Assembly: GCA_037447655.1 (NCBI GenBank)
Contig: JBBHKE010001846.1
Coordinates: forward strand, 97,001 to 161,000
Length of the DNA stretch: 64,000 bases
DNA from: Zygnema cylindricum
Taxonomy: Eukaryota; Streptophyta; Zygnematophyceae; Zygnematales; Zygnemataceae
Reading direction: 5' to 3'
Both the position numbers and the translations under genes were made by a program. This document shows, one piece after another, positions 44,098-54,616 of the stretch (positions are counted from its first letter, which is position 1; each line of letters begins with the position of its first letter). The notes beneath the pieces were generated by a model. It saw nothing but the letters and a program-made list of their open reading frames with translations. It made no database searches and was not told the DNA's origin.

Positions 44098-45182
44098 TGT
44101 AGAAATTGATGGTTATTTTATTATTTTCTAAATCTAAATTGGAATATAGAAAGTAGCCGAGGCAGTCTGGCTCTAACTTCTCTCTCCAAACTCCCACACT
44201 AGTTACAGTCACCAAGAAGTTGGAGAGGAAGCTAGAGCCATGGCTACCTAGGCTATCCAGAGGTTTACGGGAAATAGATTAGTTAATTTACAGATAGGTA
44301 GGTTTATTTACTAAAAAAGGTAGGTTTATTTACTAAAAAAAGTATGTCGGAACCTGGTTTTGATTTTGGTACTTGCCGATCGTTAGAACGCTGGTAGCCG
44401 GTAGCCTTAACCGTTAATCTAGAAGTTAGGATACATACTATTGGGTTTGATATTAATTTAAATGTTAACACATAGGAAAATTCATTTAATGGCGGATGTT
44501 TACGGTTACATTGATCCAGTTATGTAAACATACGGATTTTCGTATGGATAAGAAACAAGTACCGCGCATATTGTTTCTTTTACGAAACAAATACCGCACA
44601 AGCATTTATGATGGCTGCGATTGAAATCTGCATTCAATCGGACTGCGAAAAAGAAAGTCGAGATCGCGGAAGAGATTCTCGGCGGTTTGTGGTTATCGCC
44701 ACATCGGATGATACGTGGCACGATTACGTTGGATCGCGGAATCTTAGGGAATTACGGGACCGAATCTGAATATGACATATGTCGACATTTAGGCCATGTC
44801 GTACAATATCCGTATATAAAGTACACCCGCAGTTGTACTTTTGTGTACAAGAGTGTCATATGATTGGTACCGTACACTAGTAGATAGAGTTTTAGAGAGA
44901 GATAAGACTTAGAAAAATTGGTAGATCGGACCCTCTCTCCCAGAGAGCTTCTGTACAAAAGGTAAACTTTGACCCATTATAACTTACTACTCGAGGGAGC
45001 AAATTCAGAGATTATTTTTTCTACGACTCAAGGGAGTCTTGCCTTCATAGGGGTGAAGGTGGTCAGAGTTTTTGTTGTTAGGGTGGTGGTTATTCGTGCT
45101 AAAAGATAAACGGGTCAGGGTTATCCTAGAGAATTTGTGTGAGCTGCTTACCTTGAGGTCCTATGGAGGTCTTAGAGTTGCA
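44098..45182 (+). repeat. 3' LTR of B5
   Basis: 1085 bp. It is longer than the 5' LTR mainly because of a direct duplication of 'ggtaggtttatttactaaaa' (44298-44340). It keeps the ATG 20 nt from its end (45163), here reading out into gypsy sequence by chance. Confidence 0.9.
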
Positions 45183-45187
45183 TCTCC

Positions 45188-45785
45188 TCCTCCACCTAAA
45201 AACCCATGGCCTCCCAATTGGCCCTAAAAGACGACAACCATGGGAACTCCACCTGTTAGTCGCGGAACTCGAATCTGTTTCGGATGTGGAAAAACCAGGC
45301 ATGATACTTGCATGTGTCTTGGCAAGGCGGCCACTTGCACTCACTGCCACCAAAAGGGATATTATGTCCATCGGTGCCATATCAAGGACCCTAATTTCAC
45401 TTATCAAAATTTGATAAAAAACGGAGGAATTCCGACCCGTTCCGCGAAACGAGTCCTTTCGCCTAAGGAGACTGAGAAAGAGGAAGCTCCTCCTAAGATC
45501 TCTCGTAGAGAGAGAGAGAAGGTCGAGCTTCAAGCCACAATGGGGTCCATGATGAAATAGCAATTTGCAGCTTTCATGGCGGAAATGAAACCCCAATTTA
45601 CTGGGATGGCTAGGACCGTTGTCCACAAGCCGTCGTTGGCTAGGCGCACTCTTCGAGATTCCACTGTCCAACAACGGGTGGCCACATTTGAAAAGGGCTC
45701 GGAGGACCATAACCGAGTGGGCAAATTACAAAATTCTCGTGTTCCACTCTCATTTGCAAAAGAGCCTCTCCTACCATCGCGGTAG
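45188..45785 (+). pseudogene. Gypsy-like gag end with two CCHC-type zinc knuckles
   Basis: Continues the gag frame of 32146-32759 across the removed B5 insertion: Pro-rich segment, TAA 45225, then open 45240-45560. Knuckle 1 is C-F-G-C ... H-D-T-C, knuckle 2 C-T-H-C ... H-R-C, at residues ~13-48 from the ATG at 45240. A Lys/Glu-rich region, TAG 45558 and more open frame to about 45785, where a frameshift leads to the protease frame. Nucleocapsid function is known for such knuckles. Confidence 0.78.
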
Positions 45786-46430
45786 AGGCACTGACCATAT
45801 TGGATGGCACTATTCATGAGGCTCATCGGGTGAAGGAGCGATTAAGTATTCTTTCAACGATGTTGGAGGATGTACTGAAAGCCTTTCCCCTCGTTGATGA
45901 GGTAAAAGAAGCAGCGGCTTTGAGGGCTCTGTAGTTAAACCGCAGTCTTTCAGCGGTTCAATCGGCAACTACGGAAGAGCATCGTAATCTCGATCCCCAT
46001 ATCAGTTTCTTTGATAACTCTCGTGGATCATTCTCAGTGAACGGTGTTCACCCCACTCTTTCTCTCATGGACACCGGGGCCAAACCCGTGATCCTCGGAT
46101 CCGGATTTGCGCTCAAACTTGGTCTGGCAGCAGACAAGCTTCAAGCGACCGCTACCCGCTTTCTTACTTCGGCTGGGACCACGGAGCCGGTCCTTGGAAT
46201 CACAAAGGACTCGCTCATCTTTTGGTTTCAGACATGAACCGAAAATGAGTTTGTTGAAATTGCCTTTAGAGCATTGGTCACTAAATGTGACGACTATGAG
46301 TGTTTGGTGGGTCAAGATGTTATATTTCGAATTGGTGGTGGCATGGACATGCACGACCAAACATTCTCTTACCGACCGACACACTTTCCGGAGCGCAAAA
46401 TCTACCTCCCTCTCATTTCAGCCCGCTGAC
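45786..46430 (+). pseudogene. Gypsy-like aspartic protease
   Basis: Reads V-E-A-L-T-I-L-D then, after TAG 45932, the retropepsin core L-M-D-T-G-A-K-P-V-I-L-G (catalytic D-T-G at about 46070). After TGA 46235 comes the C-terminal flap region Y-E-C-L-V-G-Q-D-V-I-F, ending in F-S-Y-R-P. This tail is typical of retroviral-type proteases of plant gypsy relatives. TGA 46427 separates it from the methyltransferase in the same frame. Confidence 0.78.
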
Positions 46431-46432
46431 CT

Positions 46433-47899
46433 TTGCCCACTATGGCTCACTCGGCTACGGCTCTTCCGGCATTTTTGGGGAACTCTGTTGGGGAGGAAAT
46501 TTTTCACTCTCTTTCAGCCAAAGAAATCATACCGGATAATTCCCCTTTACACGAGCTCTTTGCAGAACCGGGTTTTCTTATCAATTCTCACACATTTGAA
46601 AATATTTATAAGTCCACATTATCTATTCCATTAACAACTATCCCTCCTATACCTACAGTTGCAATCAATCCTTCGGGTTTCCTTCCTATCAGTTGGAAGC
46701 CCGTACAGCTGAGTCCTCATACGGACGAGGTCATTATTTTAGATCTATTCGCTGGGATTAGAACTTCACTATTGTCATGTTTACGGAATGGTCTCCTCAC
46801 CTATAACTACTATGCAGTAGAAGTTTATGCATTAGCTAGAAAAGCACAATTGCACCACTGTAATCTCCTACATTCACAGTATCCACAGTTGTTTCCAAAG
46901 TTAGCCTTTCTACACATGCACACTGCTCTTCCACAAGACATCCGCATCCTTAGTAATCATCATCTACGAGATATCGAACCGATAGACCTTATTTTCGGGG
47001 GGTGGGAGTGTCAAGGCATGTCTCTGGCCGGCAAAGGTCTTGGTTTGGCGGATCCCCGTACCAAATTGTTTTTTTTGATTTTGAGGGTCCTTCATTTTCT
47101 TCAAACCATGGCCAAGCCTGTCAGATATAGTTTAAAAAACGTCGCCGCTTATAATGATCCTCGGCCTATAGTTCTTCCTGACTATAAGCGCATAAAACAC
47201 CTTATCGAACCCTCGCTAATTATTGATGCGGCTCGGCATGGGTCCCTTGCACATCGGGTTCGGTCCAAATGGACAAACCTAATCGATGTTGGTCGTCTTC
47301 ATGAGGCTAATTTGTTTGTAAGACATCCCACTACAGACATTACGGCCGCTTTGCTTCCCTTTCACCAAGTCGATTCATGTGTCTAAACTGACTACCCTCC
47401 AAATTACAGCATTTATGTACCTGGCTAGCCACTCAAGGTCCTTCCTACTTTAGTGTCTTACTCTTATTCCCATGCATACTCTCATAACGGTGCAGGCATG
47501 CTTCGGAATAATATCACAGGAGAGTTAGAGGAGCCTACGGCCACAGAACCGGAGCGTCTTATGCATTATATTCCAGGCACTACTGCGGCCCTCGGCCTTA
47601 CGGATAGACAACGTTGTAATTTGTTGGGTAGGGTCATGGATCCTAAGTCTTTATCATTTGTGTTAGGTATCGGCCTTGCAGGTGGTCGCTACGCACAGAA
47701 ACAACGCGTGGACCCAGCTGGGGGGGGGGGAATACGGCGGCTCTTTCACGTCATGTTCCTTCTCGCACCTCCCCTAATTTCAAAGGAAATCCATTTCAGT
47801 TTTTTCTCTTCCCTTCTCTCACACCTGCGGTTAAAGACATCTCTATCTATGATTTCCTCAACCCCAATCACATGTCTTGGGAAATCTCTGACTATATAA
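46433..47899 (+). pseudogene. C5-cytosine DNA methyltransferase domain within the gypsy-like element
   Basis: Open 46433-47386 (317 codons), then TAA 47384 and TAG 47426, then open 47453-47899 in the same frame. Motif I D-L-F-A-G-I (104-109), motif II-like V-E-V (129-131), motif IV G-W-E-C-Q-G-M-S (catalytic Cys 193; usual P-C-Q reads E-C-Q), motif VI L-K-N-V (usual E-N-V), motif VIII-like H-R-V-R (274-277). Motifs IX-X are in the second part: P-E-R-L-M ... L-T-D-R-Q-R ... L-L-G-R-V-M-D. Motif order is the standard Dnmt order, not the rearranged DRM order. It would transfer methyl from SAM to cytosine; this copy is probably inactive. A frameshift at the G-run 47720-47729 ends the similarity. 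Confidence 0.85.
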
Positions 47900-48066
47900 C
47901 CGTTCAATCCACAATTTCATTATTTCCTAGTCCGGCACCGCACTTGACAGCTGCATTTTCGACGCATAGCTGGCACCACTAGGTGAACTACTTGCAGCAA
48001 ACTCCAGTAAAATACGAGTTAGGCCACTGACTCATCGCCAATGAGCAAATTGCATTTGCTCATGCC
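47900..48066 (+). other. Spacer between methyltransferase and RT, no gene seen
   Basis: Short stretch with stops in all frames and no recognised motif; probably decayed linker of the polyprotein. Confidence 0.4.
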
Positions 48067-48331
48067 ATGGAAGCTTTCAGTATCAAGAGTCTCGAGACGC
48101 CCAAGTGGAAGTTCGGCTCCAGTCTCAAAAAGGCGGAACATGCACTATTAAGTGACACAGTCACCCGTCATATAGATGCGTTTACTTTCTCTATGAATGA
48201 CTTTAGACATCATTCTATTTAAAAAATGGAAATCGACCTTGAAGACGATCGACCTATCTTTAAGCCGAAACACTATCTCTCCGAAATGGAATGGGAGATG
48301 GTGGACAAAAGATGCGCAGAATTGGAAGAAG
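48067..48331 (+). pseudogene. Gypsy-type reverse transcriptase, N-terminal edge
   Basis: Reads H-I-D-A-F-T-F-S-M-N-D-F-R, a stop, then D-D-R-P-I-F-K-P-K-H-Y-L-S-E-M-E-W and a helix ending A-E-L-E-E. This is the characteristic lead-in to Ty3/gypsy RT (D-x-P-I-x-x-x-x-Y-x-x-S, then a charged helix ending near E-L-L). It is cut at 48331 by B6 before the first RT catalytic block. It places the methyltransferase between protease and RT. Confidence 0.72.
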
Positions 48332-49388
48332 TGAAACTCTGAGACCTCCATAAGTCCTCAGAGTGGACAGCTTCTAAGAAGCCTCTAGGATAACCCTGAC
48401 CCCTTTGTGTTTCAGCAAAAATAAATGCCACCCTGCAGACAAAAACTCTGACCAACTTCACCCCTATGAAAAGAAGACTCCCCTGAGTCGATAGCAAAAA
48501 GAATCTCTGAATTTGCTCTCCTGAGCAGTAAGTTATGGAGGGTCAAAGTTGACCTTTTGTATAGAAGCTCTTTGGGAGAGAGGGTCCTATCTTCTAATTT
48601 TTCTAAGTCCTATCTCTCTCACAGACTCTATCTACAGATGTACAGAGCTAATCAGATTTCAGTTTCGTACACAAAAGTACAGCCGCCGGTGTACTTTATG
48701 TACGGCCATTGTACGACATGGCCTAAATGTCGACACGTGGTATGTTCGGATTCGCTCCCTTAATCCTCGGAGATGCCGCGATCCAATGTCATTCCGCCAC
48801 GTGTCATCCGATGTGGCGATGACCACAAACCGCCGAAATCCTCTTCCGCGATCTCGGCGTTAATTCCGGCCGTCCGATTAAATTCACATTTAATCGTAGC
48901 CGTAATAAATACATGCGCGGTATTCGTTTCACTAAAGAATTAAATGCGCGGTATTGGTTTCTTATCCGTACCGGAATCCGTACTTTTACATTTACTGGAT
49001 ATATGTCTCCCGTAAACAGTTACAGTTAAATGAACTATCCTACGTATAAATGTTTAAGTAATTATCAAACCATATAGTTCGTAACACTACTCCTAGACTT
49101 AACGGCTAAGGCTACCGGCTACCGGTTGTCTGCCGGCCGGCAGGTACCAGGATCAAATCCTGTCGCCGGCACATATCTTTTAGTAAATTAAACCCCTAAC
49201 TAAAATATATTTTCCCGTAAACCTCTGGATAGCCTAGGTAGCCATGGCTCTAGTTCCTTCTCCAATTTCTCAGTGACTGCGACAAGTTTGAGAAGTTGGA
49301 GAGAGAAGTTAGAGATAGACTGCCTCGGCTTCTTTCTTATTTCTATTCAAACCTAGAAAAAACTTTAAAAAGACCATTAATTTTTACA
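48332..49388 (-). repeat. 3' LTR of B6
   Basis: 1057 bp, TGTAAAAATTAATGG to CAGAGTTTCA on the minus strand. It carries the GTAC palindrome (48670-48715) and G-boxes. Confidence 0.92.
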
Positions 49389-49429
49389 CTCCCCTTATTT
49401 TCTAGTCAATCTTTAATTTCAGACCACAC

Positions 49430-50960
49430 TTTTCTCTGCAGAAAATTAGCTTAGGGGAAGGCATAGGTTTGGTCATCATATCTGCTACCATCGAACTATC
49501 TGGTCGGTACTCTAAGCTGATTATTTTGTTTTCTACTTTCTATCTAACAAAGCCGAGTCTAATGTCCATGTGTTAAGCTTTAAAATGATGTTTAGGATTG
49601 GCAAAAATAGCGATTGCTGCCTGATTATCACAAAAAAAATTCTGCACACCACTCTTAAAGTGACCAAGCTCACCAAGCAAAGACTTGAACCACATCAATT
49701 ATTTTACAGCAGAGCAAGAGGCCATATACTCAGCCTCCATGGTGGACTGAGCAATGTTTTTTTGCTGTTTGCTACTCCAACAGCAAGCCCCATCACCCAC
49801 ATATAATACATATCCAGAAGTGCATCTCCTCATCGGAGCATCACCATAACTAGCATCACTCCAAGTAGTGATGTCAATATTCTCCCCACCCAAATGTAAC
49901 CATAGATCCCTAGTTCCTATCAAGTATCTAAGGACTCTCTTAGCTGCCTCCTAATCCCTCTTAGTGGGAGCATTTAGACTTCTACTCAGCATTCCTACAG
50001 TTGCAGCTAAATCTGGCCGGGTACAATTCATAAAATAGATTAGACTTCCCACTACTTGCCTGTAAGGAATTGTCTGCATGAACTTCTGTTCTTCAGGATA
50101 TAATTCCTCGTTTAAGACTATGACTTTTTCTTCCTCACTCCCCTCACTTCCCTTCTTCAACTCCATTGGAGTTGTACAACTATTAGCTTTATCCATTTGA
50201 AATTTTTCAAGCATGTTCCCTATTGCTTCCTTTTGAGTCAATCTTATAATTTTTCTCTTTCGGTCTCTCTCTACTTGAATTCCCAAAATATATTTCGCTT
50301 CCCCCATATCCTTCATTTCAGATCTCCCGTTAAGATCGGTTTTCAGTTTATTAATTTTTTTCATTGATTTACTTAAGACAAACAAATCATCAACATAAAT
50401 TGCAATAAATATAAAACCTTCCTCATCTTCGAAAACATAGATTGAGTGATCTGAGCTGATCCGGATATATCCCAGACCGGTAAGAAACTTATCAAGCTTC
50501 TTATTCCACTGTCGAGGCGCCTGTTTGAAACCATAAAGAGATTTAATCAGCCGACATACCTTACTCTCCTCTCCTTCCTCCACAAACACTTCGAGTTGTC
50601 GCATGAAGATCTCCTCTTCTAATTCTCCATGCAAAAAGGCTGTCTTGATGTCCATCTGTTGCACTTCTATGTCTTCCGCTGCTGCCAAGCTGAGAAGTAT
50701 GAGGACGGAGGGAAATCTGACCACCGGGGCAAAGGTTTCCTCGTAGTCAATTCCCTCTTTTTGTGTAAATCCCTTTTCCACTAATCAAGCCTTGTAGCGC
50801 TCGATTGTGTTATTTGGGTTCAGTTTTAATTTGAAAACCCACTTAGAACCGATTGGTTTTCGGTTAGGTGGACAATCCACCAGCTCCCAAGTATCGGCTG
50901 CCATAATTGAGGCCATCTCCTCATTGATGGCTGTCTTCCACCGGTTTCTTTCTGGACAAG
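49430..50960 (-). pseudogene. B6 reverse transcriptase and RNase H
   Basis: RT begins at the end of the frame 51924-50785, then a TGA replaces an Arg codon (Y-K-A-stop-L-V). 50781-49951 is open with L-H-G-E-L, L-Y-G-F-K-Q-A-P-R-Q-W-N and Y-V-D-D. A TAG replaces Trp at about 49948, then 49923-49699 has W-S-D-A-S-Y-G-D and E-A-E-Y-M-A. Later stops affect the last RNase H part. Confidence 0.88.
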
Positions 50961-52400
50961 TCATCGCCTCTCCATAAGTTTGAGGTTTATCTTGATGAGA
51001 TAGTTTAGTTACCTTGTTATTAACCTGTTTTTCTTGTAGTCTTTTGCTACTTCTCCTTTCCCCCTCAAAATCTGAGGCCGGAATAGATGGTTCTCGTGGA
51101 TTCTTTCGAACAAACTCGGCTTCTCCCCTATCCCTTGATTCTGAATCAATTTCCACCACCTCTTCCGCTTCGGGTAGAGTTGTCACTGGAGTTTCCACAG
51201 CCGAGTCCTTTTTGGTCTGATTTGTATCTGCAAGAATGTCATCTTCTCTAAAACTCGGATAGTTAGGGAGCTCAAAGTCATCGGAATTTTCTGACTCAAA
51301 ACTGATTTTTACTAACTTTGTATATTTGAAGGGATCCACAGACTTTCCTTCATCCATAACTACGAGATGTTTTACTAAGATTATATCTTCTCTTTTTAGA
51401 TCATAAACTCTATATCCTTTAACATCCTCATCGTATCCTAATAAGTATCCCGGTTTTCCTTTAGGATCTAGCTTCCAATTAGACCGATCTGTATCTAGAC
51501 TGAATACTTGACTGCCGAAAACCTTTAAGTGAGATAAGTCTGGTTTCCGACCTGTCCATCTCTCATAAGGTGTTTGATCTTTTATTGCTGAAGTAAGAAC
51601 TCTATTTTTGAGGTAATTAGCATAGTTCATTGCTTCTGCCCAAAACCTTTTTCCTATCTTCTTATCCGACAACATACTTCTAGCACTATCACTTAGTGTT
51701 CTATTTAACCTTTCAGCTTCCCCATTCTGTTCTGGGTTTTCTAGAACTGTCTTTTGGTGTTGAACCCCATCTTCCCTCAGAAAATCCTCAAACTGGTTAG
51801 AAGTATACTCTCCACCATTGTCACTCCTTATTCTCTTGATTTGAGTTTCATGAAGTTTTGTGCTCCATGCTTTATATTGTCTAAAACAATCCTGAGCTTT
51901 AGACTTGTTTTTCAAAAAATACACTCACGAATACCGAGACCAATCATCAGTGATAGTCATCATAAATCTCTTCCCCCCCAGTGAGGGCACTTTAGCTGGT
52001 CCCCAAATATCTATGTGTACTAAATCTAGAAGTTTTTCTCCCTTATAGGTGGTTTTTTTTGGAAAGGGTAAACTGTGTGTTTTACCTTGAGCACATCCAC
52101 TACAATCACTTATATTATCATTCTCACTAAACTTAATCCCTTCCACCACTCCCACCTTTTTCATTTCTCTTAACTTGTCTAGATTCACATGCCCAAGCCT
52201 CTTATGCCACATCATAATATCATGAACACCAGCATAATAAAGTTTCTTCTTTTCATTACTTAAAACCAGCCTAAACATCCCATGGCTACCTTTCTCAGCA
52301 ATAAAATAGACATCCTCCTCAAAACTAGCAGTAAAGACTCCTTCCCTAGTGCTAGTAAAAAAACCCTTATCATCTAATACGGATGTAGAGATGAGGTTTT
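50961..52400 (-). pseudogene. B6 integrase and linker
   Basis: H-K-R-L-G-H motif, Cys zinc pair (C-S-G-C), then H-I-D-I-W-G, R-S-D-N-G-G-E-Y and a Glu in G-E-A-E-R-L-N. Broken once by a TGA at about 51925 (Arg codon in sister copies). The D,D,E residues are all present. Confidence 0.88.
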
Positions 52401-53760
52401 TGTTCAGCTGCGGAATAAACAATACATCGGAGAATGTTACTATGGATGTCTTTCCTTCTACTAACACTTTCAAATCTACCGATCCTACAAGAGTAGTGGT
52501 GACTATCCTTCCATCCCCGTACTCTATCTCTACGGTGGGAATATTTCTTATCTTAGTGAACAGGTGCCTTTCCTTACACATGTGCATGGAGGCACCTGAA
52601 TCTACAATCGTGCCTGCTTCACCTTTCAATCCACCGTAAGCACATTTCTGCCTTCGTGGTATTTCGACCTTGTTTTTCTGCTCCTACTCCTCATCTAAAA
52701 GGAGCTCATCGTCCTTGTCCTCGCATTCCGCCTCATGTACGTGTGTCACAAGGGCCTTTTTCTTTCCTCTCGGGGTACCACCGGTCTGCCCCTCTTTTAA
52801 CCGAAGCTCAGTTAGCTTAGTGCACTTTGCCATATAGTGCCCAGGTTTCTTACAAAAATGACATAAACCTTTGGGAGCCCTTGGTCCGAACTCGTCGGTC
52901 TGATTTTTTTGCTCCCTCCCCCCATAGTTTCCGACCGGTTTCCGGGAATCCTTGTTCCTCCAATCGGTCGCAGTTGCCAAGGCTTGGCCACTCTTTCCTC
53001 CTCTTCGGATCTCAATCGTATTCTCCCGAACGAGAATCATCCCTACCACTGAGTTCCATATCCACCTTGAGTCCGGCAAGTCCTGCACACGGTTGACTAT
53101 GTTCTCGAACTCATCCGATAACTTCATCAGTAAACACTTAACCTTTCCTTTTTCACTAAAACCTTTTCCCGCACTCTCTAGCTCCATGAAGAGTGTAGCA
53201 AGCTCATTGCAAAAATCCAACATCTTCCCCCCTTTGTATACATACTCCTTAACTTTCTGATCAGCCAACTGTTGTTGCTGAATCGTACCACTTCGGTACA
53301 TCTTTATGAGAGCCATCCAAAGATCGGATGCCCTTTCCACCTGCAAATGAGGACATGGAAGTCCTTGAGTGAGATGGCGTAGGATGAAGTGCTTTGCCGC
53401 CATATTGTTGAAGTCCCAAGTTTCAGTATCATTCTCCTCGTTCCTCGGAATAGGTGACATAAATGCCGAACCAGTTGTTAATGGTGTGGTCGCCTCCTTC
53501 TCCTTTCCTTTGTCCACCACCTCTCGTTCTTTTGTTTCCTTCGTTGAAGGTGGATCCTCTTTTCAGGTGAATCTGCTTCCTCCAAACCCTGGAGGAATTC
53601 CAAGACTTGATGGACGCCCGAACCATCCACTCACTATCCCCCAAAACCTTTTTTCGCATAGAGCTCCTATTATCATACTTTTCCAGTATATGAAGCAAGT
53701 TCCATTAAAGATTGGTACCCTAGAGGGTGGGCCCATAACGTGAAACTGTGAGACCTCCAT
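52401..53760 (-). pseudogene. B6 gag and protease
   Basis: Starts at ATG 53758-53760, 20 nt inside the 5' LTR, reading M-E-V-S-Q-F-H-V-M-G-P-P-S-R-V and passing through the PBS. First part open to 53563, then open 53520-52684 (278 codons) with the intact CCHC knuckle C-H-F-C-K-K-P-G-H-Y-M-A-K-C. After a TAG, 52629-51925 carries protease D-S-G-A-S. The clearest example of the family's gag start. Confidence 0.9.
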
Positions 53761-54616
53761 AAGTCCTCAGAGTGGAGAGCTTCCAAAAAGCCTCTAGGAT
53801 AACCCTGACCCCTTTGTGTTTCAGCAAAAATAACTGCCACCCTGGCAGACAAAAACTCTGACCAACTTCACCCCTGTGAAAAGAAGACTCCCATGAGTCG
53901 ATAGCAAAAAGAATCTCTGAATTTGCTCTCCTGAGCAGTAAGTTATGGAGGGTCAAAGTTGACCTTTTGTATAGAAGCTCTTTGGGAGAGAGGGTCCTAT
54001 CTTCTAATTTTTCTAAGTCCTATCTCTCTCACAGACTCTATCTACAGATGTACAGAGCTAATCAGATTTCAGTTTCGTACACAAAAGTACAGCCGCCGGT
54101 GTACTTTATGTACGGCCATTGTACGACATGGCCTAAATGTCGACACGTGGTATGTTCGGATTCACTCCCTTAATCCTCGGAGATGTCGCGATCCAATGTC
54201 ATTCCTCCACGTGTCATCCGATGTGGCGATGACCACAAACCGCCAAAATCCTCTTCCGCGATCTCGGCGTTAATTCCGGCCGTCCGATTAAATTCACATT
54301 GAATCGTAGCCGTAATAAATACATGCGCGGTATTCGTTTCACTAAAGAATTAAATGCGCGGTATTGGTTTCTTATCCGTATCGGAATCCGTACTTTTACA
54401 TTTACAGGTTATATGTCTCCCGTAATCAGTTACAGTTAAATGAACTATCCTACTTATAAATGTTTAAGTAATTATCAAACCATATAGTACATAACACTAC
54501 TCCTAGACTTAACGGCTAAGGCTATCGGCTATTGGCTGTCTGCCGGCCGACAGGTACCAGGATCAAATCCTGTCGCCGGCACATATCTTTTAGTAAATTA
54601 AACCCCTAACTAAAAT
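53741..54616 (-). repeat. 5' LTR of B6, truncated
   Basis: About 876 of ~1055 bp remain. The missing part is the LTR start. Bases 54590-54616 are read as the last codons of the family-C frame that ends here. Confidence 0.88.

Larger units (their letters stand above)
32760..45182 (+). mobile_element. Ty1/copia element B5, interrupted by A2
   Basis: 5' LTR 32760-33824, coding region 33825-35067 plus 40994-44097, 3' LTR 44098-45182. TSD TCTCC at 32755-32759 and 45183-45187. PBS TGTTATGGGCCCACC at 33825-33839. Same subfamily as B2 (GATGG start, TTGCA end). Confidence 0.92.
31821..48331 (+). mobile_element. Decayed Ty3/gypsy-like element carrying a DNA methyltransferase
   Basis: Own sequence is 31821-32759 and 45188-48331; the rest is element B5 inserted with a TCTCC duplication. 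Order: gag-like region, CCHC zinc knuckles, aspartic protease, C5-cytosine methyltransferase, start of a gypsy-type RT. The reading crosses the B5 site in frame once the insertion is removed. It contains about 11 in-frame stops and at least two frameshifts. It is cut at 48331 by B6, and the rest of RT, RNase H and integrase is not in the window. LTRs were not identified. Element class rests on the RT N-terminus, protease type and domain order. Confidence 0.75.
48332..54616 (-). mobile_element. Ty1/copia element B6, best-preserved family-B copy
   Basis: Minus strand: 3' LTR 48332-49388, coding region 49389-53740, 5' LTR 53741-54616, truncated. Inserted in gypsy RT after AGAAG. The 5' LTR stops after 'ctaactaaaat', where its sister LTR continues, and joins family-C sequence, so no second TSD exists. 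The coding region has fewer than ten stops. Confidence 0.9.

Noticed and set aside
45163-45414. 84-codon frame starting in the B5 3' LTR
   Set aside because: Begins at the LTR gag start codon and runs out of frame into gypsy gag; chance read-out from the insertion.
46107-46634. 175-codon frame overlapping protease and methyltransferase
   Set aside because: It is in a different frame from both recognised domains and has no similarity to known families that I can see.
32043-47430. Cytosine deamination as the cause of all stops in the gypsy-like element
   Set aside because: Any TAG, TAA or TGA can be derived from CAG, CAA or CGA by C to T, so the stops alone prove nothing. Only alignment with intact copies could show an excess.
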